From CBDCXF01 sp965223755 (GTDB lineage: Bacteria; Acidobacteriota; Thermoanaerobaculia; Multivoradales; JAHEKO01), in NCBI GenBank assembly GCA_965223755.1, contig CBDCXF010000001.1, positions 682,001 through 746,000 on the forward strand: a DNA stretch of 64,000 nucleotides, given 5' to 3'. The position numbers and the translations under genes are program-made. This document shows, in pieces, positions 29,689 through 38,185 of the stretch (its first letter is position 1; each line of letters starts with the position of its first letter). Below the pieces are notes generated by a model, which made no database searches, was not told the origin of the DNA, and saw nothing but the letters and a program-made list of their open reading frames with translations.

Positions 29689-30224
29689 GCGCAAATTCTT
29701 CTCAGCCCCCGAAACCACTAATCGATCGCGAGCAACTCGAACAGCGCATCGCCGCCATGGCGGCGGAGATTGAAGCCGACTTCGGCGATTCCGATGAGCC
29801 CTTGGTGTGCCTCGGCATCCTCAAGGGATCGGTGTTCTTTCTCGTCGATCTGCTGAAGCAAATCAATCTGCCGCTGTCGGTAGATTTCTTTCGGATCTCA
29901 AGTTACGAAGGTACCAGTGCCGGCGAGGTGCGCCTGCTCAAGGACGTCGATCTACCGCTCAAGGATCAGAACGTCCTCATCATCGAAGACATCGTCGACA
30001 CCGGTAACACCCTGCGCGTCATCCTCGACCTGATGGAATTCCGCGGCGCCAACACCGTCAAGCTTTGCACCTTGCTCGACAAGCCCTCGCGCCGCGAAGT
30101 TGAAGTCCCCATCGACTACTGCGGTTTCCAGATCGAGGATCACTTCGTCGTCGGTTTTGGCCTGGACTACAACGAGCGTTACCGCAACCTCCCTTACATT
30201 GGGATTCTCGAGGCTGAAGATTAA
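29685..30224 (+). CDS. hpt: Hypoxanthine(-guanine) phosphoribosyltransferase
   Basis: 179 residues from the ATG at 29685; an in-frame TTG at 29667 would add six. The PRPP-binding loop IIEDIVDTGNTLRVI and the N-terminal GILKGSVFFLVDLL segment are typical of bacterial HPRT, and FVVGFGLDYNERYRNLPYIG closes the protein. It makes IMP or GMP from free bases. It follows pnp on the same strand, which makes a simple purine salvage pair, although the 140-base repeat-rich gap leaves open whether they share a transcript. Confidence 0.95.
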   Translation: MSANSSQPPKPLIDREQLEQRIAAMAAEIEADFGDSDEPLVCLGILKGSVFFLVDLLKQINLPLSVDFFRISSYEGTSAGEVRLLKDVDLPLKDQNVLIIEDIVDTGNTLRVILDLMEFRGANTVKLCTLLDKPSRREVEVPIDYCGFQIEDHFVVGFGLDYNERYRNLPYIGILEAED

Positions 30225-30297
30225 CCGTAGGGACGTAGCGAAGGATCGGCGCAGTTCAATTGGCTTCACTTTCCCAAGCAGACGAAAGGAATCCTGA

Positions 30298-30681
30298 ATG
30301 CAGTTTGTGAAGACCGAGCAAGCCCCCGAGGCCATCGGCCCTTACTCGCAAGCGGTCACCGTCGACGGCTTGCTCTACACCTCCGGGCAGATTCCTCTCG
30401 ATCCGGCGACCGGCGAATTCGTCAGCGGTGGATTTGCCGAACAGAGTCGGCAGGTGCTGACCAATCTCGGTCAAGTATTGGCCGCGGCTGGTTGCTCGTT
30501 CAATGATGTCGTCAAAGCCACGGTTTACGTCACCGATTTGAGCAACTTTCCCACCCTCAACGAACTGTATGGTGAAGCCATGGGCGACCACCGTCCAGCG
30601 CGTTCGACGGTTCAGGTCGCGGCGCTTCCCAAAGGCGCTTTGGTCGAGATCGATCTGGTGGCCAAGATACCGAGTGGCTAG
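30298..30681 (+). CDS. ridA: RidA-family imine/enamine deaminase
   Basis: 127 residues, full length. Typical RidA signatures are APEAIGPYSQAVTVDGLLYT, SGQIPLDPATGE and the C-terminal ARSTVQVAALPKGALVEIDL, which holds the conserved catalytic Arg. It hydrolyses reactive 2-aminoacrylate-type intermediates from PLP enzymes. GAAAGGA lies 8 bases before its ATG. It follows hpt by 73 bases. Its stop codon (GGC TAG) is the beginning of a TAGTGG-type repeat. Confidence 0.95.
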   Translation: MQFVKTEQAPEAIGPYSQAVTVDGLLYTSGQIPLDPATGEFVSGGFAEQSRQVLTNLGQVLAAAGCSFNDVVKATVYVTDLSNFPTLNELYGEAMGDHRPARSTVQVAALPKGALVEIDLVAKIPSG

Positions 30682-30716
30682 TGCTGGTGGTTAGTGCTAG
30701 TGGCTAGATAGTGTTG
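30673..30716. repeat. TAGTGG-type repeat, copy C, shared by two convergent gene ends
   Basis: AGTGGCTAGTGCTGG, TGGTTAGTGCTAGTGG and related units. The plus-strand TAG is the ridA stop. The minus-strand reading supplies the last residues (TSTNHQH) and stop of the gene at 30678-31610. Two convergent genes therefore end inside one repeat copy. Confidence 0.8.
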
Positions 30717-31610
30717 CCGGGCATCGTCTAGCAGCGTCGAAGTACCCGTGTCCGCTACCTGCCGCACCACCTCGCCCGGCTCGCCGGCTAGTTCCGGGAC
30801 GAGATCGATGTGCTGCTCGCGCACCAGCGTCCCGGCGTCCCACGGCGCCGTCTGCAACCAGCGTTGAGCGCGCAGCAGTCGTTGCGCCTTTTCGGCGTCA
30901 CCGAGCTGCAGCAACAGGTCTCCCGCCCAAGCTAGCGAAGTCAAGGCTTGGGCATGCACGCCGGACTCACCTCCTAACGGCGGCCGCGGCACCTGAAACG
31001 GCATGTCTTCAGCGGCGATGGCGCGTGCGGCTCGCCGGACGTCCACTCGTCCGTGGTGCAGAGCAGAGAACGAAGCGCCTCCGTAAAGGTCGGCGAGCTG
31101 CCTGCGACCCTTCGGATCCAGTTCCGTTGCCATCGGATAGACACCTGCCGCGCCGGCTTTCTTGGCTCGTCGACAGAAGGACTGCAGAGTGGCTTCGTCG
31201 TCGGTAATGCCCGCGAACAACGGCCAAACCACCCACCAACCGGCCGCCGGCAACGGCAACTTGCGCAGCAGGCCACTGAAGATCGCGACCGTCGGGTCCC
31301 AGATGGTCAACGCGCCGATTTGATTCGGCTCCGCATCTTCACCCGCCCTCTGATGAACGACGACTCCATGGCCGGCTCGGGACCAATCTTCGAGCAACCG
31401 AGTGCGGCGCTGGCGATCGGCGTCGGCGACCGGAGGCGCATAGAGGACGCCTTCGGCCGGTGCCTGGGTTGAGATAGCTCCAGTCCTGGAGTTGGTGACG
31501 ACCCGCCCCGCAACCGGGTCGAGCCACAAGGCGGGCCGGGACCAGCCGGTCGGTACCGCGTCGATCCAGAAGGTCTCGCAGCCTCCGGAGACTAGCTTCC
31601 AACCCTTCAA
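30678..31610 (-). CDS. Protein of unknown function downstream of ftsY
   Basis: 310 residues; I do not recognise the family. One stretch, about 130-180 (VVWPLFAGITDDEATLQSF, then KKAGAAGVYPMATELDPKGR), resembles the later beta-alpha units of radical-SAM enzymes of the spore-photoproduct-lyase type. The N-terminal CxxxCxxC cluster motif is absent (only C11 and one other Cys are seen), so a catalytic radical-SAM role is unlikely. A helical, TPR-like C-terminal part follows (LLQLGDAEKAQRLLRAQRWL). The last seven residues come from a repeat. It starts 29 bases after ftsY and looks like the last gene of the hisS-aspS-aroB-ftsY array. Confidence 0.6.
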   Translation of the reverse strand: MKGWKLVSGGCETFWIDAVPTGWSRPALWLDPVAGRVVTNSRTGAISTQAPAEGVLYAPPVADADRQRRTRLLEDWSRAGHGVVVHQRAGEDAEPNQIGALTIWDPTVAIFSGLLRKLPLPAAGWWVVWPLFAGITDDEATLQSFCRRAKKAGAAGVYPMATELDPKGRRQLADLYGGASFSALHHGRVDVRRAARAIAAEDMPFQVPRPPLGGESGVHAQALTSLAWAGDLLLQLGDAEKAQRLLRAQRWLQTAPWDAGTLVREQHIDLVPELAGEPGEVVRQVADTGTSTLLDDARQHYLATSTNHQH

Positions 31611-31639
31611 TCTGGTCTCCAGCCCGTCAAGTCAACTCC

Positions 31640-32638
31640 TTAGCCATTTTGTTCGAGGCCATTCCGCTCGGCGACCTCCAGGTCGTAGCCGATGAAGCCT
31701 TCGGCGAAGCCGTGCGGATCGAAAGCCACCAGATCTGCGGCCCCTTCGCCGACCCCTACAAAGGCCACCGCCAACCGCAGCTCGCTGGCAACGGCGATCG
31801 CCATTCCGCCCTTGGCCGTACCGTCCATCTTGGCGAGGATGAGGCCGTCGGCGCCGATTGCTGCATGGAACTCCCTGGCCTGCGTCAGGCCATTCTGGCC
31901 GGTGGTCGCATCCAGCACCAGCCAGGTCGCTAGGTGCCGTTCCCCGGCCTGTTGTTCCGCAACCCGCTTGACCTTGCGCAGCTCGTCCATGAGCGGCGCT
32001 TTGGTGTGCAGCCGGCCAGCGGTATCAACAATGACGCGATCCACCCCGCGACTCGACGCCACTTGTAGACCTTCATAAACCACTGACGCGGCGTCCGCCC
32101 CGGCCTCTTTGGCGACGATGGGAACTTCCAAGCGCCCACCCCACACCTGGACTTGCTCCACCGCGGCAGCGCGAAAGGTGTCCCCTGCAACGATGAGAAC
32201 CGATTCGCCGCGTTCTTTCGCGCGAGCCGCGAACTTGGCCAAAGTCGTGGTCTTGCCCACTCCGTTGACACCGACCAAGAGGTCAACTCTCGGCAGCGAA
32301 TCGCTGTCCACCGGCGGGATGTCCCCCAGAATGAGGCTAATTTCCTCGGCCAAGCGGGCCCGCACCGACAGCAGGTCCACTCCCTGGCCGGGCAAAGGGT
32401 CGTTACGCAGCCGCTCGACCAGTTGCAGCGAGGTCTCGACTCCGACATCGGAAGCGATCAGCGCTTCCTCCAAGGCCTGCAAGACCTCTTCGTCGACTTG
32501 CTGGTGGCCACTGAGAGCGGCATCGATGCGCTCGACTACTTTGCGGCGGCTGCGGCCCAAACCGCGGCGCAATCTGCCCAACATGCCGACGCCAGCTTGG
32601 CCGCGAAGGACGCTCTCGTCTCGACCGATTTCGCTCAA
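31640..32638 (-). CDS. ftsY: Signal recognition particle receptor FtsY
   Basis: 332 residues. It has the helical N domain (VDEEVLQALEEALIASDVGV) and the GTPase G domain with GVNGVGKTTTLAKFAA, the DTAGRLHT loop and LAKMDGTAKGG. It docks SRP-ribosome complexes at the membrane. The acidic A domain of E. coli FtsY is nearly absent; only a short basic N-terminus precedes the N domain, as in many non-enteric bacteria. An internal ATG at residue 19 (MLGRLRRGLGRSRRK) is another possible start. It lies 23 bases after aroB. Confidence 0.95.
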   Translation of the reverse strand: MSEIGRDESVLRGQAGVGMLGRLRRGLGRSRRKVVERIDAALSGHQQVDEEVLQALEEALIASDVGVETSLQLVERLRNDPLPGQGVDLLSVRARLAEEISLILGDIPPVDSDSLPRVDLLVGVNGVGKTTTLAKFAARAKERGESVLIVAGDTFRAAAVEQVQVWGGRLEVPIVAKEAGADAASVVYEGLQVASSRGVDRVIVDTAGRLHTKAPLMDELRKVKRVAEQQAGERHLATWLVLDATTGQNGLTQAREFHAAIGADGLILAKMDGTAKGGMAIAVASELRLAVAFVGVGEGAADLVAFDPHGFAEGFIGYDLEVAERNGLEQNG

Positions 32639-32661
32639 CTTACGCTTTCCATCCGTTCATT

Positions 32662-33759
32662 TCAGGCTCGCGTCCAAGGATCACGCAAGAAGTCATTCAG
32701 AAGGTCTTGGAATCCCTCGCCGCCGGGCTCGGTCGCGAAACGAAAGCCGCCGAGCCCTTCTGCCAGCACCCAAGCCAGTCCGCCGCGATCGGCCTTCTTG
32801 TCTTTGTCCATGGCGTCGACCAAGGACTGTGCGTCGGCGGCCGGCAAATCTGGGAGAGCGAGTTTCCGTAGCAGCCGCTCCACCCGGTCCAGCAATGGCT
32901 GTTCCGCCACCCCCTCGGCAACCGACAGCCGTAGCGCAAACAAGGCCCCGTACGCCACCGCCTCGCCGTGCAGCAAGGCCCGCCCCTGATCCTCGGCCTC
33001 TAGAGCGTGCGCCAATGTATGGCCGAAGTTGAGAACTTTGCGTAGATCGCGTTCAGTGCGGTCGGACTCGACCACTTCCAGCTTGGCCCGAACGCCATGA
33101 GCGATCACCCGTGTCAGCGCTTCCGGGTCGCCGCCGTCCAGTTGAGGCCAAAGAGTCTCAATGAGTTCCAACAGGGCACCGTCGTAGGTCACGCCCAGTT
33201 TGATCGCTTCCACTAAGCCGGCGTTCCGTTGGCGCGCCGACTCACTGTTCAGTACGGAGGGGTCAGCCACGACCCATGCTGGGTTGAAGAAAGTCCCCAC
33301 CATGTTCTTAGTCCCGCTGACGTTGACGCCGCACTTGCCGCCCACAGAGGCGTCTAACTGCGCCAGGGTGGTGGTCGGCAACAGCGCCGCTTCGAGCCCG
33401 CGCAAATAGGTTGAAGCTACGAACCCGACCAAATCGGTAGCTGCCCCACCGCCGACCCCGACCACGAGGCTGTCGCGGCGCGCCCGATGCTCGATCAACT
33501 GCTGCCACAACGCCTCCGCCTGCCTCAGTGACTTCGCCGATTCACCGTCCGCGATGGAGAGAACCACCCATCGGCCGCTCTCGGCCCGAATTCGTTCCAA
33601 CCTCGATGCAACTAGGTCGAGCACCGGCTGCGGACCGATTGCGAAGACTTCGCGTCCCGCCAGCCACGCCAATAACTCCAACGGCGGGTTCGTCAGCGCA
33701 CCGTCCGCCACGATGTGGCGGGTGGTGCCACCATCGCGCCACTCGATGTCTTTTCTCAT
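32662..33759 (-). CDS. aroB: 3-dehydroquinate synthase
   Basis: 365 residues from the ATG at 33759, which overlaps the aspS stop (ATGA). The open frame to 33858 is a shadow of aspS. NAD and metal motifs are GVGGGAATDLVGFVASTYLRG, SVGGKCGVN and NFGHTLAHALE, with the zinc His and Glu residues in place. It cyclises DAHP in the shikimate pathway. The pathway's last enzyme, aroC, lies in the rightward operon at 38.2 kb. Translational coupling to aspS is likely. Confidence 0.95.
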   Translation of the reverse strand: MRKDIEWRDGGTTRHIVADGALTNPPLELLAWLAGREVFAIGPQPVLDLVASRLERIRAESGRWVVLSIADGESAKSLRQAEALWQQLIEHRARRDSLVVGVGGGAATDLVGFVASTYLRGLEAALLPTTTLAQLDASVGGKCGVNVSGTKNMVGTFFNPAWVVADPSVLNSESARQRNAGLVEAIKLGVTYDGALLELIETLWPQLDGGDPEALTRVIAHGVRAKLEVVESDRTERDLRKVLNFGHTLAHALEAEDQGRALLHGEAVAYGALFALRLSVAEGVAEQPLLDRVERLLRKLALPDLPAADAQSLVDAMDKDKKADRGGLAWVLAEGLGGFRFATEPGGEGFQDLLNDFLRDPWTRA

Positions 33760-35543
33760 GCCTCTTGTGGAGAGTCGCCGTCGATATCGAGCGGGGCGAT
33801 TCCCAGCTCTTGGAGTTGTGCCGCTTCCACCGGAGTTGGCGCATCGGTCATCAAGCACGCCGCCGAGGTGGTCTTGGGGAAAGCGATGACATCACGCAAA
33901 GAGCCGGCGCCCGCCATCAGCATGACGATGCGGTCGAGACCCAAAGCGATGCCTCCGTGCGGCGGTGCGCCGTAGCGCAAGGCCTCGAGGAAGAATCCAA
34001 ACCGCTCCTCGGCTTCCGCTTCGTCAATGCCGAGGGTGGTGAACACTTGGCTCTGCAATGCTGGGTCGTAGATCCGTAGCGATCCGCCCCCCAGTTCGTA
34101 GCCGTTGAGGACCACGTCGTAGGCAAGGGAACGCACGTCGGCCAGCGAACGCTCTCCGGCCTGAGCTTCCGTCCAATCATCCAAATTGGGCATCGTGAAC
34201 GGATGGTGCACGGATACCCAACGTTCGTCCTCTTCGCTGTAATCGAAGGCGGGAAAGTCGATCACCCAAAGGAACCGGCGAGCGCCGCCATCGATGACGT
34301 TGCTGCTGGAGGCAATATCCGACCGCAGAGCACCCAATGAGGTGCAGGTTGTCGACCACGGCCCGGCGACCACCAAGCCCAGGTCGCCGACCTCCAGCCC
34401 TAGGGTGTCAGCCGCCCGCCCTACTTCCTTCTCGCTCAAGGCGGACTTGACCTGAAACGAGGTTCCATCCTCTTCCCGCTTCATCCACAACACCCCAACT
34501 GCGCCATGCTTGCGCGCCAAATCGCCCCAGCCATCGAGTTCACGCCTCGTTGCGCCGGCGCCTCCCGGTACCCGCAATCCCCGAATCACCCCACCGTCGG
34601 CGACCGCAGCCTCAAAGCCGCGGAAGCCGGTCGAACCCAAGTCCTCGGTGAGGTCGACCAACTCCCAATCGAAGCGCAGGTCGGGCCGGTCGGAGCCGAA
34701 ACGATCCATGGCCTCGCGATAGGTCAGGCGCGGGAAGGGGGTTTCGATAACCTCGCCGATGAGCCCAAACAGGCGCTCAAACAGCCCTTCGATGAGGCCG
34801 TAGATGTCCTCTTCATCGACGAAGGACATTTCCAGGTCGATCTGCGTGAACTCCGGCTGGCGGTCGGCGCGCAGGTCTTCATCACGAAAACAACGCGCAA
34901 TCTGCGCGTAGCGTTCCAGTCCGGCCACCATCAAGATCTGCTTAAAGAGTTGCGGCGATTGGGGCAAGGCATAGAAAGACCCAGGCTGCACCCGGCTGGG
35001 GACGAGATAGTCGCGCGCTCCCTCCGGCGTCGAACGGGTCAGAATCGGTGTCTCGACCTGAACGAACTCCTGCTCATCCAGATACTTGCGTGTCTCCAAA
35101 TCGACGCGCGAACGCAGCACCAGATTGTTCTGCAACTCCGGACGTCGCAGTTCGAGGTAGCGGTAGCGCAGCCGAGTGTCCTCGGCGGCATCGACTTTTC
35201 CCTCGGGGCTCACCGGCAGCGCGTCGGATCGGGCCAAGATCGAACCGGCTGCCGCCTCGATCTCGATCTCACCGCTGGGTAAGTCGGGATTGACCCCACC
35301 GTCTCGCGCCACCACCTTGCCGCTGATTTCCAGCACCCATTCCAACCGCGCATCGGCCAGTGCCGCAGCCAAGTCGGGCGTCAACTCTTGATTGACAACC
35401 ACCTGAACGATGCCACCTCGATCGCGCAGATCGAAAAAGGTCAATCCACCGTGTACACGGCGCCGCTGAATCCAGCCGCGGATGAGTACCTCATCTCCAA
35501 CGTTGGCGTTGGTCAGCCGCCCTCCCCACACGCGCTCGCTCAT
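33756..35543 (-). CDS. aspS: Aspartyl-tRNA synthetase
   Basis: 595 residues, the bacterial long form with a GAD insertion. It has an N-terminal OB anticodon-binding domain (VLIRGWIQRRRVHGGLTF), motif 2 (CFRDEDLRADRQPEFTQIDL) and motif 3 (GIALGLDRIVMLMAGAGSLR). Whether it is discriminating or also charges tRNA-Asn cannot be judged safely by eye. It directly abuts hisS (stop and start adjacent at 35544/35543), a common pairing. aroB overlaps its stop. Confidence 0.96.
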   Translation of the reverse strand: MSERVWGGRLTNANVGDEVLIRGWIQRRRVHGGLTFFDLRDRGGIVQVVVNQELTPDLAAALADARLEWVLEISGKVVARDGGVNPDLPSGEIEIEAAAGSILARSDALPVSPEGKVDAAEDTRLRYRYLELRRPELQNNLVLRSRVDLETRKYLDEQEFVQVETPILTRSTPEGARDYLVPSRVQPGSFYALPQSPQLFKQILMVAGLERYAQIARCFRDEDLRADRQPEFTQIDLEMSFVDEEDIYGLIEGLFERLFGLIGEVIETPFPRLTYREAMDRFGSDRPDLRFDWELVDLTEDLGSTGFRGFEAAVADGGVIRGLRVPGGAGATRRELDGWGDLARKHGAVGVLWMKREEDGTSFQVKSALSEKEVGRAADTLGLEVGDLGLVVAGPWSTTCTSLGALRSDIASSSNVIDGGARRFLWVIDFPAFDYSEEDERWVSVHHPFTMPNLDDWTEAQAGERSLADVRSLAYDVVLNGYELGGGSLRIYDPALQSQVFTTLGIDEAEAEERFGFFLEALRYGAPPHGGIALGLDRIVMLMAGAGSLRDVIAFPKTTSAACLMTDAPTPVEAAQLQELGIAPLDIDGDSPQEA

Positions 35544-36878
35544 CTACCGATTCTCCTCTTCACTGGCCCCTTCACTGGCCTCTTCATTGGCTTGTTCAGT
35601 CTCGTTGGATTCGACCTCGGCAGCTTCGACGATCGCCGCCGCGACTGCGGTTGGCCCTCCCACACGAATCTGTTCTCCGCTTTGCAAGTCCTTAAGGGTC
35701 AAGACGTTGTCGGTAAGTTCTTGGTCTCCGATCAGGACCACCCAGCGAACGCCTCTACGGTCGGCCGCCTTCAAAGCCTTGCCAATCCCCCGGGCTCCAT
35801 CCCTTGCGTCGGCTGTCAAGCCGACATCGCGCAAGTCGCTCGCAACCTGCAGCGCCTTCACCGCGCCCTCGTTGCCCAGTCCAACCACTGCCACCGGGGT
35901 GGCGCTTCTTGGGTCTACCGGATGTTTCGGCAGCGCCTCGCAGACCCGATCGAGCCCGATCGCAAATCCGATTGCCGGCATGTCCGGTCCGCCTAGCTCA
36001 CCGATCAGGTCATCGTAGCGCCCGCCGCCAACCAGTGCGTCCTGAGCGCCCAGCTCCGAACTGACGATCTCGAACACGGTGCCGGTGTAGTAGTCAAGCC
36101 CCCGCACCAGACCCGGCTGCACCGAGTAATTGATCTCCAAGGCGTCGAGCAACTCCTGGACTTGAGAGAAGCGACTCGCCGCTTCTGCACTCAAACAGGT
36201 CTCCATCGTCGGCGCACCTACCAAGATCTCTTGGTCCGCAGCAATTTTCGAGTCCAGAATCCGCAAAGGATTGGCCTGCAGGCGGCGACGGCTGTCTTCT
36301 GACAAGCCGTCCACCCGCGGCTCCAGGTATTCGAGCAGTTGCGAGCGAAAGCGCGTTCGGCTTTCGGTGTCTCCGAGCGTCTGCAACCCGACCGAAAGAC
36401 CTTGAAATCCTAGCGAGGTGAAGAACTCGACCAGCATCGAGATCACCTCAGCGTCCGCTTCCGGGCGTGGGTCTCCGATCAGTTCGGCCCCGATCTGGTG
36501 GAACTGACGATAGCGTCCCTTCTGCGGTCGCTCGTAGCGAAAATAAGGTCCCAGATAGAAGAGCTTGAGCGGCAACGGTTGTCCACGCAGACCACGATCG
36601 ACCAAAGCCCGCACCACTGGCGCCGTGCCCTCGGGACGCAATGTCAGGCTGCGCCCGCCACGGTCGTCAAAGGTATACATCTCCTTGCCGACGATATCGG
36701 TGCTCTCCCCCACCGAGCGCGAAAACAGCTCGGTACGCTCAAGAATCGGGGTGCGAATCTCGCCATATCCGTAGCGACCGAAAACCTCGCGGGCTTTTCT
36801 CTCGACCGCGTAGAAAGTCGCGCTCGTTAGCTCATCGAGGACACGCATCCCCTTGACGCCTGGTACTGAATTCGCCAT
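35544..36878 (-). CDS. hisS: Histidyl-tRNA synthetase
   Basis: 444 residues from the ATG at 36878 (MANSVPGVKGMRVL); the frame is open to 36926 without added conservation. Class II motif 2 is TLRPEGTAPVVRAL, and the HisRS-specific LVRGLDYYTGTVFEI holds the histidine-binding region. A C-terminal anticodon-binding domain follows. The final 22 or so residues form an acidic tail rich in Glu, Asn and Ser, encoded by an imperfect direct repeat near 35555-35605; it is probably disordered. It is the first gene of the leftward hisS-aspS-aroB-ftsY array and faces the glycosyltransferase gene. Confidence 0.95.
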   Translation of the reverse strand: MANSVPGVKGMRVLDELTSATFYAVERKAREVFGRYGYGEIRTPILERTELFSRSVGESTDIVGKEMYTFDDRGGRSLTLRPEGTAPVVRALVDRGLRGQPLPLKLFYLGPYFRYERPQKGRYRQFHQIGAELIGDPRPEADAEVISMLVEFFTSLGFQGLSVGLQTLGDTESRTRFRSQLLEYLEPRVDGLSEDSRRRLQANPLRILDSKIAADQEILVGAPTMETCLSAEAASRFSQVQELLDALEINYSVQPGLVRGLDYYTGTVFEIVSSELGAQDALVGGGRYDDLIGELGGPDMPAIGFAIGLDRVCEALPKHPVDPRSATPVAVVGLGNEGAVKALQVASDLRDVGLTADARDGARGIGKALKAADRRGVRWVVLIGDQELTDNVLTLKDLQSGEQIRVGGPTAVAAAIVEAAEVESNETEQANEEASEGASEEENR

Positions 36879-37001
36879 TTTCCGGTGCTCGCAGGGGCTC
36901 TCGCGCGCGGCGCGCCTTTGCACCACGGACCTCGCCCCGGATTAGCTGTGATGATAGCGAACATTGAACCCCTCTGAAGCCCTCAACGGAAACTCTCTCG
37001 C

Positions 37002-37769
37002 ATGATCGTCGACGTCGTCATCCCGGCCCTCAACGAGGAGCGAGGAATCGCGGCCGTACTTTCGACCATCCCCACCGACTTCGTACGCCGGATCGTCGTC
37101 GTCGACAACGGTTCAACCGACGGCACAGCGGAAGTAGCGGCGAAGTTGGGCGCGGTGGTCGTCCAAGAGAGTGAACGCGGCTATGGGGCCGCTTGCCTTC
37201 GGGGCTTGGCGGAGTTGGGCCTAGATCAGCATTCAGATCAGCATTCAGACCGGCAGTTAGACCGGCAGCCAGACCCGCAGCAATCCCCGCCGCAAGTTGT
37301 GGTGTTCCTCGACGCCGACTTCTCGGACGATCCACGCGACATGGCGCAGGTCCTGGTACCGATCCAAGAGGGATCGGCCGACATGGTGATCGGTTCGCGC
37401 GTTCTCGGCCGCGCCGAGCGCGGGGCGCTGTTACCCCAGCAGCGAGTCGGCAACGCCGTCGCCTGCGGCCTCATTTGGCTGCTCTACCGGCATCGATACA
37501 CCGATCTCGGACCGTTTCGCGCCATCACTTGGGAAGCCTTGTCACAGCTTGCGATGTGCGATCGCAACTTCGGCTGGACGGCTGAGATGCAGGTTAAAGC
37601 AGTGCGCGCCGGGCTGCGCGTGGTGGAAGTCCCTGTGAGCTACCGGCCGCGCATCGGCAGGTCCAAAATCTCGGGCACCCTCCGCGGAACGATCCTCGCC
37701 GGGTGGAAAATCTTGACGGTCGTTTTGCGGTACGGTGTTGCGCTACAGTCTCCACGCCATGGCCGCTGA
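37002..37769 (+). CDS. Family 2 glycosyltransferase with internal tetrapeptide repeat
   Basis: 255 residues. GT-A fold: VDVVIPALNEERGIAAVL at the start, VDNGSTDGT, and the DxD motif in VFLDADFSDDP, of the dolichyl-phosphate-mannose-synthase/UPF type. Near the end, GWTAEMQVKAVRAG and VSYRPRIGRSKISG are typical of undecaprenyl-phosphate glycosyltransferases. Just before the DxD strand (about residues 75-94) sits a run of 4-residue repeats, not usual for the family. No membrane helices are seen at the C-terminus. It probably transfers a sugar to a lipid carrier. Its last 11 bases overlap the thioesterase start. Confidence 0.85.
   Translation: MIVDVVIPALNEERGIAAVLSTIPTDFVRRIVVVDNGSTDGTAEVAAKLGAVVVQESERGYGAACLRGLAELGLDQHSDQHSDRQLDRQPDPQQSPPQVVVFLDADFSDDPRDMAQVLVPIQEGSADMVIGSRVLGRAERGALLPQQRVGNAVACGLIWLLYRHRYTDLGPFRAITWEALSQLAMCDRNFGWTAEMQVKAVRAGLRVVEVPVSYRPRIGRSKISGTLRGTILAGWKILTVVLRYGVALQSPRHGR
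37224..37283. repeat. Five tandem 12-bp units inside the glycosyltransferase gene
   Basis: Units GATCAGCATTCA (twice, identical), GACCGGCAGTTA, GACCGGCAGCCA and GACCCGCAGCAA are in frame and encode DQHS, DQHS, DRQL, DRQP, DPQQ. The two identical copies indicate recent duplication. The reading frame is kept whatever the copy number. Confidence 0.9.
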
Positions 37770-38184
37770 GCAACCCCCAACCACCGTAGATATCGAGGTT
37801 CGCTACGCGGAGACCGATCAGATGGGGGTCGTGCACCACGCCAACTATCTGGTGTGGCTCGAGCTGGCGCGAACCCACCACTGCAGCGCCCAAGGCATCG
37901 AGTACGCCGAAATCGAACGCCGGGGCTATCTGCTCATGGTCATCGAAGCCAAATTGCGCTACCGGCAACCGGCTCACTACGGCGACCCCATCCAGGTCAC
38001 CTGCACCACTGAGAAGGCCGGCAGCCGTGGCGTCACCTTTTCGTATCAAGTGCGTAATCTCAACGACCCGTCTACCGTCCTCGCCAGCGGGTCCACACAA
38101 CACATCTGGGTGAATCGCGAAACCGGGAAGCCGACGGTCATTCCCGATTTCGCCCGCCAATACTTCGACCAGCCTGCGACCTGA
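37759..38184 (+). CDS. YbgC/FadM-type acyl-CoA thioesterase
   Basis: 141 residues from the ATG at 37759 (MAAEQPPTTVDIEVRYAETD); an upstream in-frame GTG at 37735 adds eight residues lying inside the glycosyltransferase. Hot-dog fold with the 4-hydroxybenzoyl-CoA thioesterase signature YAETDQMGVVHHANYLVWLE, which includes the catalytic Asp. The substrate is unknown. YbgC homologues usually sit with tol-pal genes, but here the neighbours are a glycosyltransferase and aroC. Eleven bases overlap the upstream gene and one base separates it from aroC. Confidence 0.88.
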   Translation: MAAEQPPTTVDIEVRYAETDQMGVVHHANYLVWLELARTHHCSAQGIEYAEIERRGYLLMVIEAKLRYRQPAHYGDPIQVTCTTEKAGSRGVTFSYQVRNLNDPSTVLASGSTQHIWVNRETGKPTVIPDFARQYFDQPAT

Positions 38185-38185
38185 C

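Noticed and set aside
35544..36878. T-box leader for hisS/aspS
   Set aside because: The 123 bases before hisS are too short and lack a T-box-like conserved element or terminator.
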